Source: Allomyces arbusculus (taxonomy: Eukaryota; Blastocladiomycota; Blastocladiomycetes; Blastocladiales; Blastocladiaceae). From it: DNA of 64,000 nucleotides. The notes under the pieces are model-generated. The model saw nothing but the letters and a program-made list of their open reading frames with translations, searched no databases and was not told the origin of the DNA. The stretch covers positions 62,001 through 126,000 of the forward strand of contig JADHYV010000039.1 of the NCBI GenBank assembly GCA_027604705.1, given 5' to 3'. Of the stretch, positions 47,271 to 57,693 are shown one piece after another (the first letter of the stretch is position 1; every line of letters starts with the position of its first letter). Position numbers and translations under genes: made by a program.

Positions 47271-48548
47271 GGTGGCGGGGGCGGAAGCGGCGGTCGTGTT
47301 CGCGGGCGGTTGCAATTCGGGCCCAAGCGTGATCCAATGCTGGCAGTCGCGTGTCCTGCCGGCGTTGCTTCGTGAAGTTGCTGAGCGGGGATGTCGAGTC
47401 GAAGTCGACGACGTTGTCGAGCGAGAAGCAGAGCGACGTCAGGCCTGTCGAGTGGGCGTGACTGAGATTTGATGCCCTTGCTTAGGCCAAAAATCGCTGC
47501 GGAAAACTTGCTCAAAAGACTCGCCAACCTGCACGACCCACTCGCAAGTTGCAACACCCCGCCGCCGCTCGCTTCACGGTCGCCACCTGCACCACCACCA
47601 CCACCACCACTACCACCACCCACACCACCAACCTCGCCGTCGCCGTCACCGCCGCCCGCTGCCTGCTGCTGCCCGCCGCTGCATTGCGAGGATCCGCCTT
47701 GAAATCGACTTGCGCGGACCCCACGGCCCCCCTTTACACGCGTGCAGACCCCATCTGCACGAACACACGCACGGACCATCGGCCGCTACCACGTCGACTG
47801 CACGTCCGCCTTCGCGCCCCGCTGCAGTTTTCCGTGACGCCCAGCACGCGTCGCCCAAGAGCCAATTCGATTTTCTCGCCGCCATCTGAGTGTACGTCGT
47901 CGTCTGCGACGGGCAATCGCGGCCACTCGCTCTCCAAAAACACCCCCTTCTACCGCCCGCGCCTTGTCCGACAGTCCAGCGGCCTTCTCGCGCCACTCTG
48001 CTGCACGCCGGTCTTCGTCATGTCCCTGCGGCTGCGGCGTGCCTTTGGTGGGGCCATGTGGCGGTGGTACGAAACGACGGCGCGGTGCAGGTTGACATGG
48101 TCGCGACTCGCGTCGAGATCGGCGACACTGCTTCAACGCTGGCCGGCAGTCGTCGTGGAACAGCCGTGGTGCCGCCACGTATGCCCATGCCGCACGGCGC
48201 GCACCGCCATGTCTCTGGCCGCGGACCCGCCCAGATCTGGAACCGCGGCTGCCTCGGGACACGTCGAGGACGACGTTGCGTTGACGCAGGGAGTCCTGCC
48301 ACCGCGCTGCGGATCGTCTCCGCTCTCGCATCGCACGCCCCTGGACAGGCACCGGCCTGTCCTCGTGCTCTTTCCTCTCCTCTCCTCGCCTCGCTTCCCC
48401 TTCGCTTGCCTCCGTCCCCCCACGCGCGCGCGACCTGCATTGCGTTGCACCATCTCGCGCACCATCGCTGACCCCAGACTCGTCGTGCCCCCACGCAGCC
48501 GCCTCCGTTCAGTGACACACGCACCTCGGCCCGCCTTCGACGCCCATC
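47271..48548. promoter_or_regulatory. Divergent spacer, PPWD1 / RHO1
   Basis: About 1.3 kb with no recognisable gene. A CCA-rich simple tract lies at 47588-47625. Long open frames on both strands overlap each other without motif support. It probably holds both promoters and a long RHO1 leader. Confidence 0.3.
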
Positions 48549-49324
48549 ATGTCCGAAATCCGCCGTAAACTCGTGATTGTCGGCGACGGTGCGTGCGGCA
48601 AGACGTGTCTGCTCATCGTCTTCTCCAAGGGCGTCTTCCCGGTGGTATGTCGCGACTCTCGCATTGCTACGCCCGACGCTCGACGCTCGATGATCCCCGT
48701 CACTTGATCCGCCCCGAGTAAATACCAACGTGCCCTCTCCACCCTTTCCTTTGTCTGCAGAAATACGTCCCGACCGTCTTCGAGAACTACGTCGCCGACG
48801 TCCAAGTCGACGGCAAGCACGTTGAGCTCGCGCTGTGGGATACGGCCGGCCAAGAGGACTACGACCGACTGCGCCCGCTGTCCTACCCGGACTCGCACGT
48901 TATTTTGATTTGCTTTGCCGTCGACTCGCCCGACTCGCTCGAAAACGTCAAGGAAAAGTGGATTTCCGAAGTGCTGCACTTCTGCGCCGGACTGCCGATC
49001 CTGCTCATTGCCTGCAAGCGCGACCTGCGCAACGACGAGCGCACCATCCAGGAGCTGCGCCGTAACGGCCAGAAGCCGGTCACGTCCGAGGAAGTGCGTT
49101 GTATTTGCTCGTCTCTCAGTCAACCGCATCATGAGTTACAGACTGACGTTGACCATCTGCCATTGCTTTTCCAGGGTATCGCCGTCGCGAATCACATCAA
49201 CGCCTTCAAGTACCTCGAGTGCTCGGCCAAGAACAACGAGGGTGTGCGCGAGGTCTTTGAGCACGCGACGCGCGCGGCGCTGCTCTACCCGAAGAAGAAG
49301 AAGAAGGCGTGCATCATCCTGTAA
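48549..49324 (+). CDS. RHO1: RHO1 small GTPase
   Basis: Three exons, 48549-48644, 48761-49093 and 49175-49324, give 192 residues. All Rho signatures are present: P-loop [11 protein letters not shown], effector loop YVPTVFENY, switch [29 protein letters not shown] (where many Rho proteins have NKKDLR), and [10 protein letters not shown]. The end [10 protein letters not shown] is a polybasic tail plus CAAX box ending in Leu, predicting geranylgeranylation and plasma-membrane location. RHO1 drives glucan synthase, protein kinase C signalling, actin and cytokinesis. IQGAP and the SmgGDS-like protein in this window are natural partners by family knowledge. The Rho insert [15 protein letters not shown] excludes Ras and Rab. 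Confidence 0.97.
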
Positions 49325-49941
49325 AGCGCAGAAGCCCACGTCGATTGTCGACGACGCCGTCCGTGCCTGTTGGTTATTTCTTTGTCTCGCGTTTCCTACG
49401 TTTTTGTGCTGTGCGCCTTTCGGGTTTATTGGCTGTTCGTTCCCTCCCTCCTCACGCTTCGTTGCCGCCATCGCTGCCGCCCCTCTGGCCGACGTCCCCC
49501 CTCTCCCCTCCCCCCCCCCCCCCCCCATTTCCCCCGCGAATGGCCGTTTCTTTTTTTCGTCTTTTCTCGCCAGTCGCGTTCTTCCCTCCAGTTGCGTTTT
49601 TCACGTGCACTGCTGGCGAAGTCTTGATAATTTCTTTCTGCCAATGTTGGCCACCAATCCAACTATTGATTGCTGCCCGGCCGCTGCCCGTAGCTGCCCA
49701 ACGCCGCCGCCGCTCCCGAGTCCTGACTCGTCATGCCCACAGTTCGTGCCTCTTGTGAATGCGACTCTGATTCGCGCTTCATGCTTGGCGGCGAATCACA
49801 AACAGAGGGCGACCTGCGTTCACGTCACTCTGATCTTGCACATTTACACCTCCACAGCCTTCATTTCTGGCACAGCAGCTAGCACAACGAATTCATGCAA
49901 TCATCCAACCGCTAACGCCGAGCAACTTGGCGCAATCCAAC
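49325..49941. other. RHO1 3' region and NSE1 promoter, with a long C run
   Basis: A run of C broken by one TC pair lies at about 49500-49527, and pyrimidine-rich sequence extends on both sides. No gene is recognised between the RHO1 stop and the NSE1 start. Confidence 0.4.
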
Positions 49942-51219
49942 ATGGCCGACGAACCACAACAGAATCTGCGCCGGCTGCTGGTGCAGTCATGGATGCGGCG
50001 GCCGTTCCTGCTCGAGGAAGAGGCCGTGGCCCTCTACCAGCGCAGCTGCGCTGCCTGCAAATGTATTATCAATGTTGCAGGATCTTCATACGGACCGCTC
50101 AATCGATTGAAGAAGAATGGGCGCAATTTGTAGTGCCCTTCAACGCAGCCGAGCTGCCGACGGTCGTGCAGCAAATCAATCAAGGGCTCGATCAGTTCAA
50201 CTTGATGATTCATTTTGTCGAGCACCATACGCGACCGGTATCATACTATATTCTGGTTTGTGGCCCGATTCTTTCTTTGAGGAGGGGGGGGGGGGCAGGT
50301 CAGGTCCGTGCGAGCTTGGTCAATGACGATTGACGCTGATGATTCCCAACCAGTACAACAGCCAGGCCGACGAGCCGTCGCAGCTCGCGACGACGCTCAA
50401 GCCGATTGAGATCCAGGTCTTCAGCAAGATGATTGGCGTGATCGCGCAGGCGCCAGGCGGACAAGCATCGTCGATGGACCTGCTCAACGAAATTCCGGCC
50501 AACAAGGGGATCACGAAGCGCGGGTTCGAAGACCAGGTCATGTCCAAGCTGGTCGACGATGGGTGGCTAGAGAAGACGTGCGTTGACCTCTCTTCAGGAC
50601 CAAGTCCTGGGTGGCGGAGCCTGACGCTCCATTTGAACCGATCTAGGACGCCGGGTGTCTACACGCTCGGCCTGCGCACGCTCACGGAGTTGCGGCGATA
50701 CCTCGACGCACAGTACGCCGACTTGCCCAAGTGTGGCAGGTGCGCAAACCTCGTCCTGATGGTATGTGCCCCCCCACTCCGCTCACCTTGGCTCCACTTT
50801 CACGTCCCTCACTCATCACCGCTCCACTCCAGCCCGTCGCATGCCCAACCGGCGACGCACATTTCCACCGTCGGTGCCTGGAAACCATTGCCGTGCGCGG
50901 CCGCGACCCAGTGTGTCCGACATGCCGCGAGAAAATCCCGCTGTCCGGTGAACTGTACCCGGCCATCGCCGCGGGGGGTGCGGGCCGTCGGAGCAAGCGC
51001 GCGCGAATCGAGGCCACGCAGGAGAACCACGACGACCATGACGAACATGAAGAGCACATGGACGTGGACCTGCCGCCGCCGCCGCTCCCACCGCCGGGTG
51101 GTAACCAGGAACGTGCGCCGTTGCCGCTCGAAGCGCCGGCACGAGCAACGCGCAGCAGTCGACGCGCGTCGGCGGCGGCGGCTGCGGCGGCCGCGATCAA
51201 GCCGGAACCACAGGAATGA
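49942..51219 (+). CDS. NSE1: NSE1, RING-like subunit of the SMC5/6 complex
   Basis: Five exons: 49942-50062, 50134-50255, 50354-50577, 50647-50761 and 50833-51219, for 322 residues. The N-terminal winged-helix half starts NLRRLLVQSWMRRPFLLEEE and includes FNAAELPTVVQQINQGLDQF and LNEIPANKGITKRGFEDQV. A RING-variant follows: CGRCANLVLMPVACP, HFHRRCLETI, and CPTCREKIP, a C4HC3-like set as in Nse1, which acts with Nse3-Nse4 as a ubiquitin ligase module in recombination repair. The zinc-ligand region is only restored by removing the 71-base intron at 50762. The C-terminal ~100 residues are Pro/Ala/acidic, longer than usual. Confidence 0.88.
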
Positions 51220-51991
51220 GTCGACGTGGAGAGCAGGGTGGGCATGTACGATTCGGTAGAGGGCCGGGGGAAACATGGGGCCAGTTTTGTGTGGGTGCGA
51301 TGTGGCGCCGTGATGTCGTCGAAGGAACACTTGGCGCCGCCACAACGTCCGGAGCAGCTCACGATTGTGCAGCAACGGCGGCCCTCGGCGCGGGGTGCGT
51401 GCCGTGCGTCCGCTCCCAGCGCCTACACAGCAGGCATTCTCGAATGCATCTGGCGTCCCCGCGCGTCGCTTTCAATCGCGGCTGTTGAACAGTCTCTTCA
51501 ATCGCGGTCACATGGGGTGCGTTGGTCAGGTTGGTCAGAGTCGAGGCGGTCGGTGCGTTCCGGCCAACGCCGAGGGAGAGGCCGACACGCCGCCTGGGGC
51601 CTTCGAGTGCTTGTCCGCCAGTTCGCCTTTGACCGCGACTTTGATCACGGCCAACGACCACCATCTAAAAGGACCGCTTCCCCTGCCCCAAATGCACATA
51701 ATCTCTCCCCGCGCCAGTCAAAGAACGAAACCAGCGCCCTCTTGTACGCTGCCGTCGAGCGCCGCCGAATCTGCTGTGTAACGAACCACGACTTTGGACC
51801 GGCGGCCGCGCGATCGCACAAGCGGCCCACGATCAACTGCAAGGCGACCGACCAGCCCTGCACGAACGAGCACCAACTTCCTGCAATCTTGTCGCTGCCG
51901 ACGTACCAGCAGCGCCGCGCGTGCCCCGACTTTCACGACTTTACTCGACTCGCCAACCGACGTGACCGACTGTCAACTTACGTGACCGACC
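51220..51991. promoter_or_regulatory. Intergenic region NSE1 - pantothenate kinase
   Basis: No recognisable gene. Overlapping open frames on both strands disagree and carry no motif. Likely the NSE1 3' region plus promoter and leader of the next gene, which is on the same strand. Confidence 0.3.
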
Positions 51992-53436
51992 ATGATGAAC
52001 CTGGCTGGTGTCCACCTGGGCGAGGAAGTCAGCCTGCGCGGGATTCGCGACATTGTGTTCCCGGAGCACAACGACCACGTTCCACACATTGCCATTGACG
52101 TACGCGTCGTCGTCGCGATCCGCAAGGTGGTCGCTGACGCGCCAACTGACGTCCCATGCCGGCCGGTGCGCTAGATTGGCGGCAGTCTCGCCAAAATCGC
52201 CTATTTCACGCGGCAGGGCGTGCACGCACGCAGCGGTGCCGTGACGCCGACGGGCGCGTCGCCCGAATCGAGCATGAGCGAGGCGACTTTGCGTGCGCGC
52301 ACACCGAATGGCCAAAGTGACGACGTGCGCCCGTCATCACGCACCGAGTCGCCCAACGGCCTGTCGGGCGGGCGGCTCAACTTTGTCAAGTTTGAGACGG
52401 AGAAGATGACCGAGTGCATTGCGTTTATTCGCGCATTGTTTGAGGACCAAGAGTCAGCGCACGCGGCATTGCACCCGGATGGGCCACCGTGCATGCGGAT
52501 TTTGCTCGCAACGGGCGGCGGCGCGCACAAGTTCCATGACCGATTGGTGCAGGAGCTCGGCGTGACGATCTACAAGTACGATGAAATGGAGTGTTTGGTC
52601 AAGGGTGCGTTTTGCCGCCTCCTGCACTGGGGGTGCGTGCGATCCACGGTCCTAACGGCGGTCACTCTCATCTTCAGGGCTCAACTTTCTCGTGAAATAC
52701 GTGCCGCGCGAGGTCTTTGCCTACCGGGAAGACGAGCCGATCCAATTCGAGGAGACGCCGCCCGCAGGAGCTTACCCGTACATGGTACGCCGCTCGCGAA
52801 ACCGCTGTGCGCAACTATTTGCCTGTCACGAGCAATCCTCACCCGAAATTCGCATCTGTACAGCTCGTCAACATTGGGTCCGGCGTGTCGATTCTCAAGG
52901 TCACGGGCGAAAACGAGTGCGAGCGCGTATCCGGCACGTCGCTTGGCGGCGGCACCTACTGGGGCCTCATGTCGATGATTGCCGGCGCACAAAACCCGAA
53001 CGGCGCAACCCCCTCCTTCGACGACATGCTGCAGCTCTCAACGACGGGCGACAACACGCACGTCGACATGCTCGTGGGCGATATCTACGGCATGGACTAT
53101 GGCAAGATTGGGCTCAAGTCGACGACAATCGCGTCCACGTTTGGCAAGGTCTTCAAAATGAACGCCGACGATCGCGCCGCAACATCGATCCACGACGTGT
53201 CGCGGTCGCTGCTCTACATGGTCTCGAACAATATCGGCCAGATCGCCTACTTGAACGCGCGCGCGCACGGGATCACGCGCATTTACTTTGGCGGGTACTT
53301 TATCTGCGGGCACCCGATCACGATGCACACGCTGTCCTACGCCATCAACTTCTGGTCCAAGGGGTCGACACGCGCGCTGTTCCTGCGACACGAAGGGTAC
53401 CTCGGCGCCGTCGGCGCGTTCTTGCAGCACCAATAG
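51992..53436 (+). CDS. CAB1: Pantothenate kinase (eukaryotic type II)
   Basis: Four exons: 51992-52099, 52175-52604, 52678-52784 and 52864-53436, for 405 residues. It phosphorylates pantothenate, the committed step of coenzyme A synthesis. Family marks: AIDIGGSLAKIAYF (ATP loop), ILLATGGGAHKF, YPYMLVNIGSGVSILKV restored across the third intron, GTSLGGGTYWGL, GDIYGMDYGKIGL and RIYFGGYFICGHP. An unusual disordered insert rich in Ser/Pro/Thr (GAVTPTGASPESSMSEATL onwards, ~50 residues) sits after the first strand pair. The start is the first ATG before a short N-terminus; a second ATG follows at once. Confidence 0.95.
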
Positions 53437-53701
53437 TCGGCGCCGGTGCGCGCGCTCGGTTGGTGCGCAGCGTGGGCTGTGTGCCCGGGGGAGGCCGTCG
53501 TCGCCTCACTAGTTCCTTTCGAATATATATACGTGGCTCGGTTGCGTCTGCATCGTTCCATGGCGGAGACGGACTTATTGCCGGCAAGAGCTTTGGACCA
53601 CGGGATCGACCGTCGATTTCTGAGCTTCAACAGCGCAATGAACCGACTAAGGTCCCGAAATCCAGACACACAATTCAATACTTATATACAACACGCGTCA
53701 C

Positions 53702-55679
53702 TCAATACCGCGATCGGTGATCCATGCGGCGCACCGGATCGCGTCCCGCATCCGTCGACCGGTAGGGCCCACCCGCGGCACCCCCACCCCCACCACCGCC
53801 GCCGCCCACCGACGGCCGCACACGCCGGTCCGGCGCCTCGAGCGGGTAATCCCTCTCCTGTCGGTTTTCCCACCCTCCCTCGACCCCGTCATGCTCAGCA
53901 GGACGCGCGCCATACCCCCTGTTGCCGGGCGCACCGCGCGTCGCGGCCGTCGGACCTGACGCGGACGGGAACCCGCGCGAGACCGAGGTTGGCGCGTTTG
54001 CTGGTCGCGTCGGGAGCGGGATCCCCGGCTGCCCGCCGTGGCCCGCGCGGGACGGTGGTGGCGCGCCGCTGTGGAAGTGCGACGGCTGTTGTAGCGGGTA
54101 CATGTGGTGGTGCGGGTGCCGGCCGCGCGGTTCGTTTGCGGCGGCTGCGGCGGCGGCTGCTGCCGCGGCTTCGCCCTTGGCCTTTCGCACTTCGTACTCG
54201 TGGCAGTCTTGCTGGATGGGGGGAATTCTAGGACGAGTGCGGGTGAGTCAAATGCACAACGCGCCGAGTTGGGTCGAGCACGGCTGGGCTGTACTTTTCG
54301 GGGGGTGTTGGAAGCGGCGGTTGAATGAACCACGGGTGCTCGAGGGCGCCGGTCGCCGTGAGCCGGTTCTCGGGTCGCAGCACGAGCAGCTGGTTGATTA
54401 AGTCGAGCATGAGATCGTCGGGTGCGAACCTAGCCACAACGGGGAGAGAGAATGGAGTTTGAGTTGAAACTGACCACCCACGGCCAAGACAGCATGAGCT
54501 GCACCACGGACTTGCACTGTTCAAAGAACGGTCGCAGCGTTTCCTTGAGCTGCCGCGGGTACTGCGGAAACTCGCGCACCGTCTCGGGTCGCGTCATGCA
54601 GTCGCGCCATTCCGGCCAATCAATGTCGTTGGGCGACCCGCACACGCTGAAAATCGTCGTGAGCTGCTCCGTGTCCGAGTTGCCCTGGAAAAGGGCCTTG
54701 CGCTTGATCATTTCGCCGAGAATGCAACTAGAGCGGAGGCCGTGAGAGTTACTTTCGGGAACAGGAGAGAGAGAAAAGAAAGAGGCGTGTAGAAACGAAC
54801 CCGGCGCCCCACAAGTCAATGGCCGAGCCATAGTGATATGCGCCCAAGAGCAGCTCTGGTGGCCGGTACCACCGCGTCACGACGAGCGACGTCATTTTAC
54901 TGGTCGAGTTTGGGTCGTAGGGCCGCGCCAAACCAAAATCGGCAATCATGAGGACGCCACGGTTGTTGATGAGCAGGTTCGCGCCTAGCAGTCAATGAGC
55001 AAGCGCGGTCAGAACCACAAGAACGGGGCAAATCAAAAAATGGAACAAGCTCCAGGTAAAGCACGAGCTGCAGCACGTACATTTCAAGTCGCGATGCAGG
55101 ATATGGTGCCGGTGCAAATACTCGAGCCCCTTGAACAGTTGCTTGCTGTACGACTTGATTTGGCCCATGTCCATGTGCACGCTTGGGTTGTCGATGAGCC
55201 CGCTCAAGTCGTGCTCCATGTACGGGAACACCATGTAGACCTCGGACGCGGCACCCGTGCGGTGGTAGCTTCTGACGGCCATGTCGACGAGACTAACCAC
55301 GTTCGGGTGCTGCAGCTGCTTCAATAGCTTGATTTCGCGAATCGCCGTGATCGGAAACTGGACGAGGGGGGGGGGGGGAGTACCGTCGACCGTCGTCATT
55401 CGCACCGTCTCCACCGTGTGGCCAAGGCAGAATACAGCAAAGTTACGCACCCCTTCGGTCTCCTTTTCGATGCGCAGTCGCTTGAGGGCCACAACCTCGC
55501 CCGACTTCGACTCACCCTTGTGCACCTCGCTGTCCACAAAAAAAAAGGTCACGATATTGGTCCCGCACAGAGCCATGAGAAATAGTCCTTGGGCATCCGT
55601 ACCCAAACGTGCCCTCGCCCACTTGATTGATCAGGTGGTAGTCGGCGAAATTGCTGCAGCCGGGAAAGACTCGGTCCAT
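53702..55679 (-). CDS. CDK9: CDK9/BUR1-type cyclin-dependent kinase
   Basis: Seven exons: 55679-55603, 55529-55451, 55357-55081, 54984-54801, 54727-54482, 54429-54295 and 54227-53702, for 507 residues. Kinase motifs: glycine loop VGEGTFGEV, catalytic Lys in VALKRLRI, cyclin-binding helix [31 protein letters not shown], activation-loop [18 protein letters not shown], and DLWGAGCILGEM. PITAIRE with DFGLARPYD fits fungal CDK9/Bur1, which phosphorylates the RNA polymerase II tail and Spt5; a CDK12/Ctk1 relation is the alternative. The ~175-residue C-terminal tail is disordered with an alanine run, His/Pro stretches and a glycine run. The second intron uses an almost pure C tract before its acceptor. 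Confidence 0.92.
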
Positions 55680-56202
55680 GGTGTCGGCGGTCGATAGAAT
55701 GGCCGCGGATTTGCGCGGAGCCGTGACGGGAAGAGTGTCACTCGTCACAAAATGGTCCAGACGAGGGACCGGCGATGATTTGTCGTGGCGAGCGAGATAC
55801 GAGGTGCCGGAACCGGGAATGACGAGTTTGCGCTGGGTATTCGGTGCTCTTGCACTTGCAGCAAGTCGTAGGCCGTCAGTCGACGCTGTCACGTCGTTAT
55901 CATTGTGCGCTCGTGGGTCGATGGTCACGCAGTGCATGGACGAGCAAATGGAAATGGCGATTCACAAGCGCCGACACGGCAAGGAGCTATCTGACGTGGT
56001 GGTGCATGTTCTTGTTGGCAAGTAAAAAGACACAAGTTAGACGTTTTGATTTCTTAACGAAAAATCCCAACCTGAACAGGTGCAAACCGCCGAAAATCAA
56101 TACAACTAACTGACCACAACGAAACCGCAACACGAGCGCCATCCGACACACCCTCGAGTGCGTCTTGACGGCGCCCAATCGCGAGTGAGACTGGGCACGC
56201 GC
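55680..56202. promoter_or_regulatory. CDK9-like gene promoter and ferritin 3' region
   Basis: Both genes are on the minus strand, so this holds the CDK9 promoter/leader and the ferritin 3' end. The part from 56030 to 56110 is AT-rich, as expected of a 3' region. The frame of CDK9 is open upstream of the chosen ATG without added homology. Confidence 0.35.
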
Positions 56203-57104
56203 TTACTGCAGGTCCTTGTCCCACAGGTAGAGGCCGAGCCCGTCGGCGCCGACGCGGTTCAGCTGCGTGATGAGGTCGGAAATCTTCTTGATGGCCTCGA
56301 CCTGCTCGCCCAGGAACTCCGACTCGATAAAGTCGGCCAGGTGCGGGTCCGAGTTCTGGTCCGCGACGGCGTGCAGCTGCAACAGCGCTTTGTTCACTTC
56401 ACGCTCCAAAGTTAAAGTAAATTCCATGGCGTTCTTGGCCGACTGCCACTCAATCTCGGGCGCCGCAATCGATTGCAGCACGACTAGGTGGAGGACGAGC
56501 GACCAGGGAGGGTTAGACACGCGCTCCATCGATAGGTCGTTGAACTGAGGCGACTGGGCCGAGAACTTTCGCGCCGTTGATCGATTGAACGTACCCTTGC
56601 CGCCGCGCGCAATCTGGTAATCGATCATCTTCTGTGCATGCTCGCGCTCCTAGAACGCGGGCCGTCGACAAGGGGTCAGCGACTTGGTTCGAAAGTGGAG
56701 CTGTGAGCAAGAACGAACCCGAAACGCACCTCGTCCGAAGACTTCTTGAAGAAATGAGCGAGACCGGGCAGGGCAATGTTGTCGCGCGAGAAGTAGGCGT
56801 GCAGCGAGAGGTAGATGTGCGACGCTTTCTATCCGTGCGAGAACGCGAAGCACATGTTGGTTGGTCGTCACAGGAAGCAAATTGAGCTCATGAACCTGTA
56901 GCACCGCGAACGCACCAGCTCCATGTTGATCTGCTGGTTCAGGCCCTCGATGCAGGCGTCGTGGTAGTTTTGGCGAGCAATGGACATGTCTGCGGTGGTG
57001 GTGGTGGTCGTCGGAGCGGTAGCGGGAGCAGCAGCGGCGGGGGTCGAGACACTAGATGTACTGGCAGTCGAGGGCTTGGCGGTGTTGGTCTTCTTGCCAC
57101 CCAT
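56203..57104 (-). CDS. H-type ferritin with a low-complexity N-terminal extension
   Basis: Four exons, 57104-56916, 56828-56730, 56649-56595 and 56483-56203, give 207 residues. The mature part matches animal H ferritin: [88 protein letters not shown]. Ferroxidase ligands are all visible: Glu in NMEL, Tyr in IYLS, the E-E-x-x-H of EEREH, Glu in LEREVN and Gln in GEQV. It should oxidise Fe(II) and store iron in a 24-mer shell. Splices restoring [11 protein letters not shown] and RGGK-VVLQS support the model. The first ~45 residues are Ala/Thr/Ser/Pro-rich with little charge; they could be a targeting or disordered tail. No iron-responsive hairpin loop motif (CAGTG) was seen in the leader. Confidence 0.95.
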
Positions 57105-57693
57105 TGTCGTTTGTCGAAAGGGGAGAGAGGACGAGAGAGTGCGGCGAGTTGCGGGGGAGCGGGGGAGGAAGGGTTGAGCGTACGTGTGTGGTCGCGGTGG
57201 AGGAGCGAAACGGGAGCGAGAGGGATCGGTCGGCCAGCGCGCGTTTTGCACCCCGCTTTGCTGACGAAAAGTAAAGCCGCCCCTGCCGATTCGAAGGCCT
57301 GGCATTTAGATCGGCGCATGCAACCCTGCAAACTGCGTCTCACAAAAAACGACATTCCAGCTTGTTTCTTTTGTGCCGATGACGCGCGGGGGAGGTGCGT
57401 CTTCCGCTGCTGGGCGTGACGCGTTCCACGGACGCCATCCCACAGTGCCGCCTTTGTCCGCAGCTGATCCCCACCGATCCCGGCGCTGCAGTGGTCTTCG
57501 AGAAAATCAGGCCTTGGCACGATGTACAGCGCGGCGCTGCCGCAGTCAAGCGGCGTTGGGCCGCGCTGAACGTGCCTGCTCGCGCACCAGTCCCGTCCGT
57601 GCCCTGCGGAGAGTCCGACAGGCTCGACACCGTGCCGATAACGCGCACATACAAGCCATGTTTGAATGTATTGCAGTGAAATGTCTCCACACT
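57105..57693. promoter_or_regulatory. Ferritin promoter and leader; FAM114-gene 3' region
   Basis: Both genes run on the minus strand. The ferritin leader (57105-57200 read on the minus strand) is strongly pyrimidine-rich. No gene is recognised; open frames on both strands conflict. Confidence 0.35.

Noticed and set aside
47549-48568. A 339-codon open frame (+) upstream of RHO1
   Set aside because: No motif, conflicts with open frames on the opposite strand and overlaps the RHO1 start; more likely RHO1 leader.
57105-57300. Iron-responsive element in the ferritin leader
   Set aside because: No CAGTG loop with a bulged-C stem found on the sense strand of the leader.
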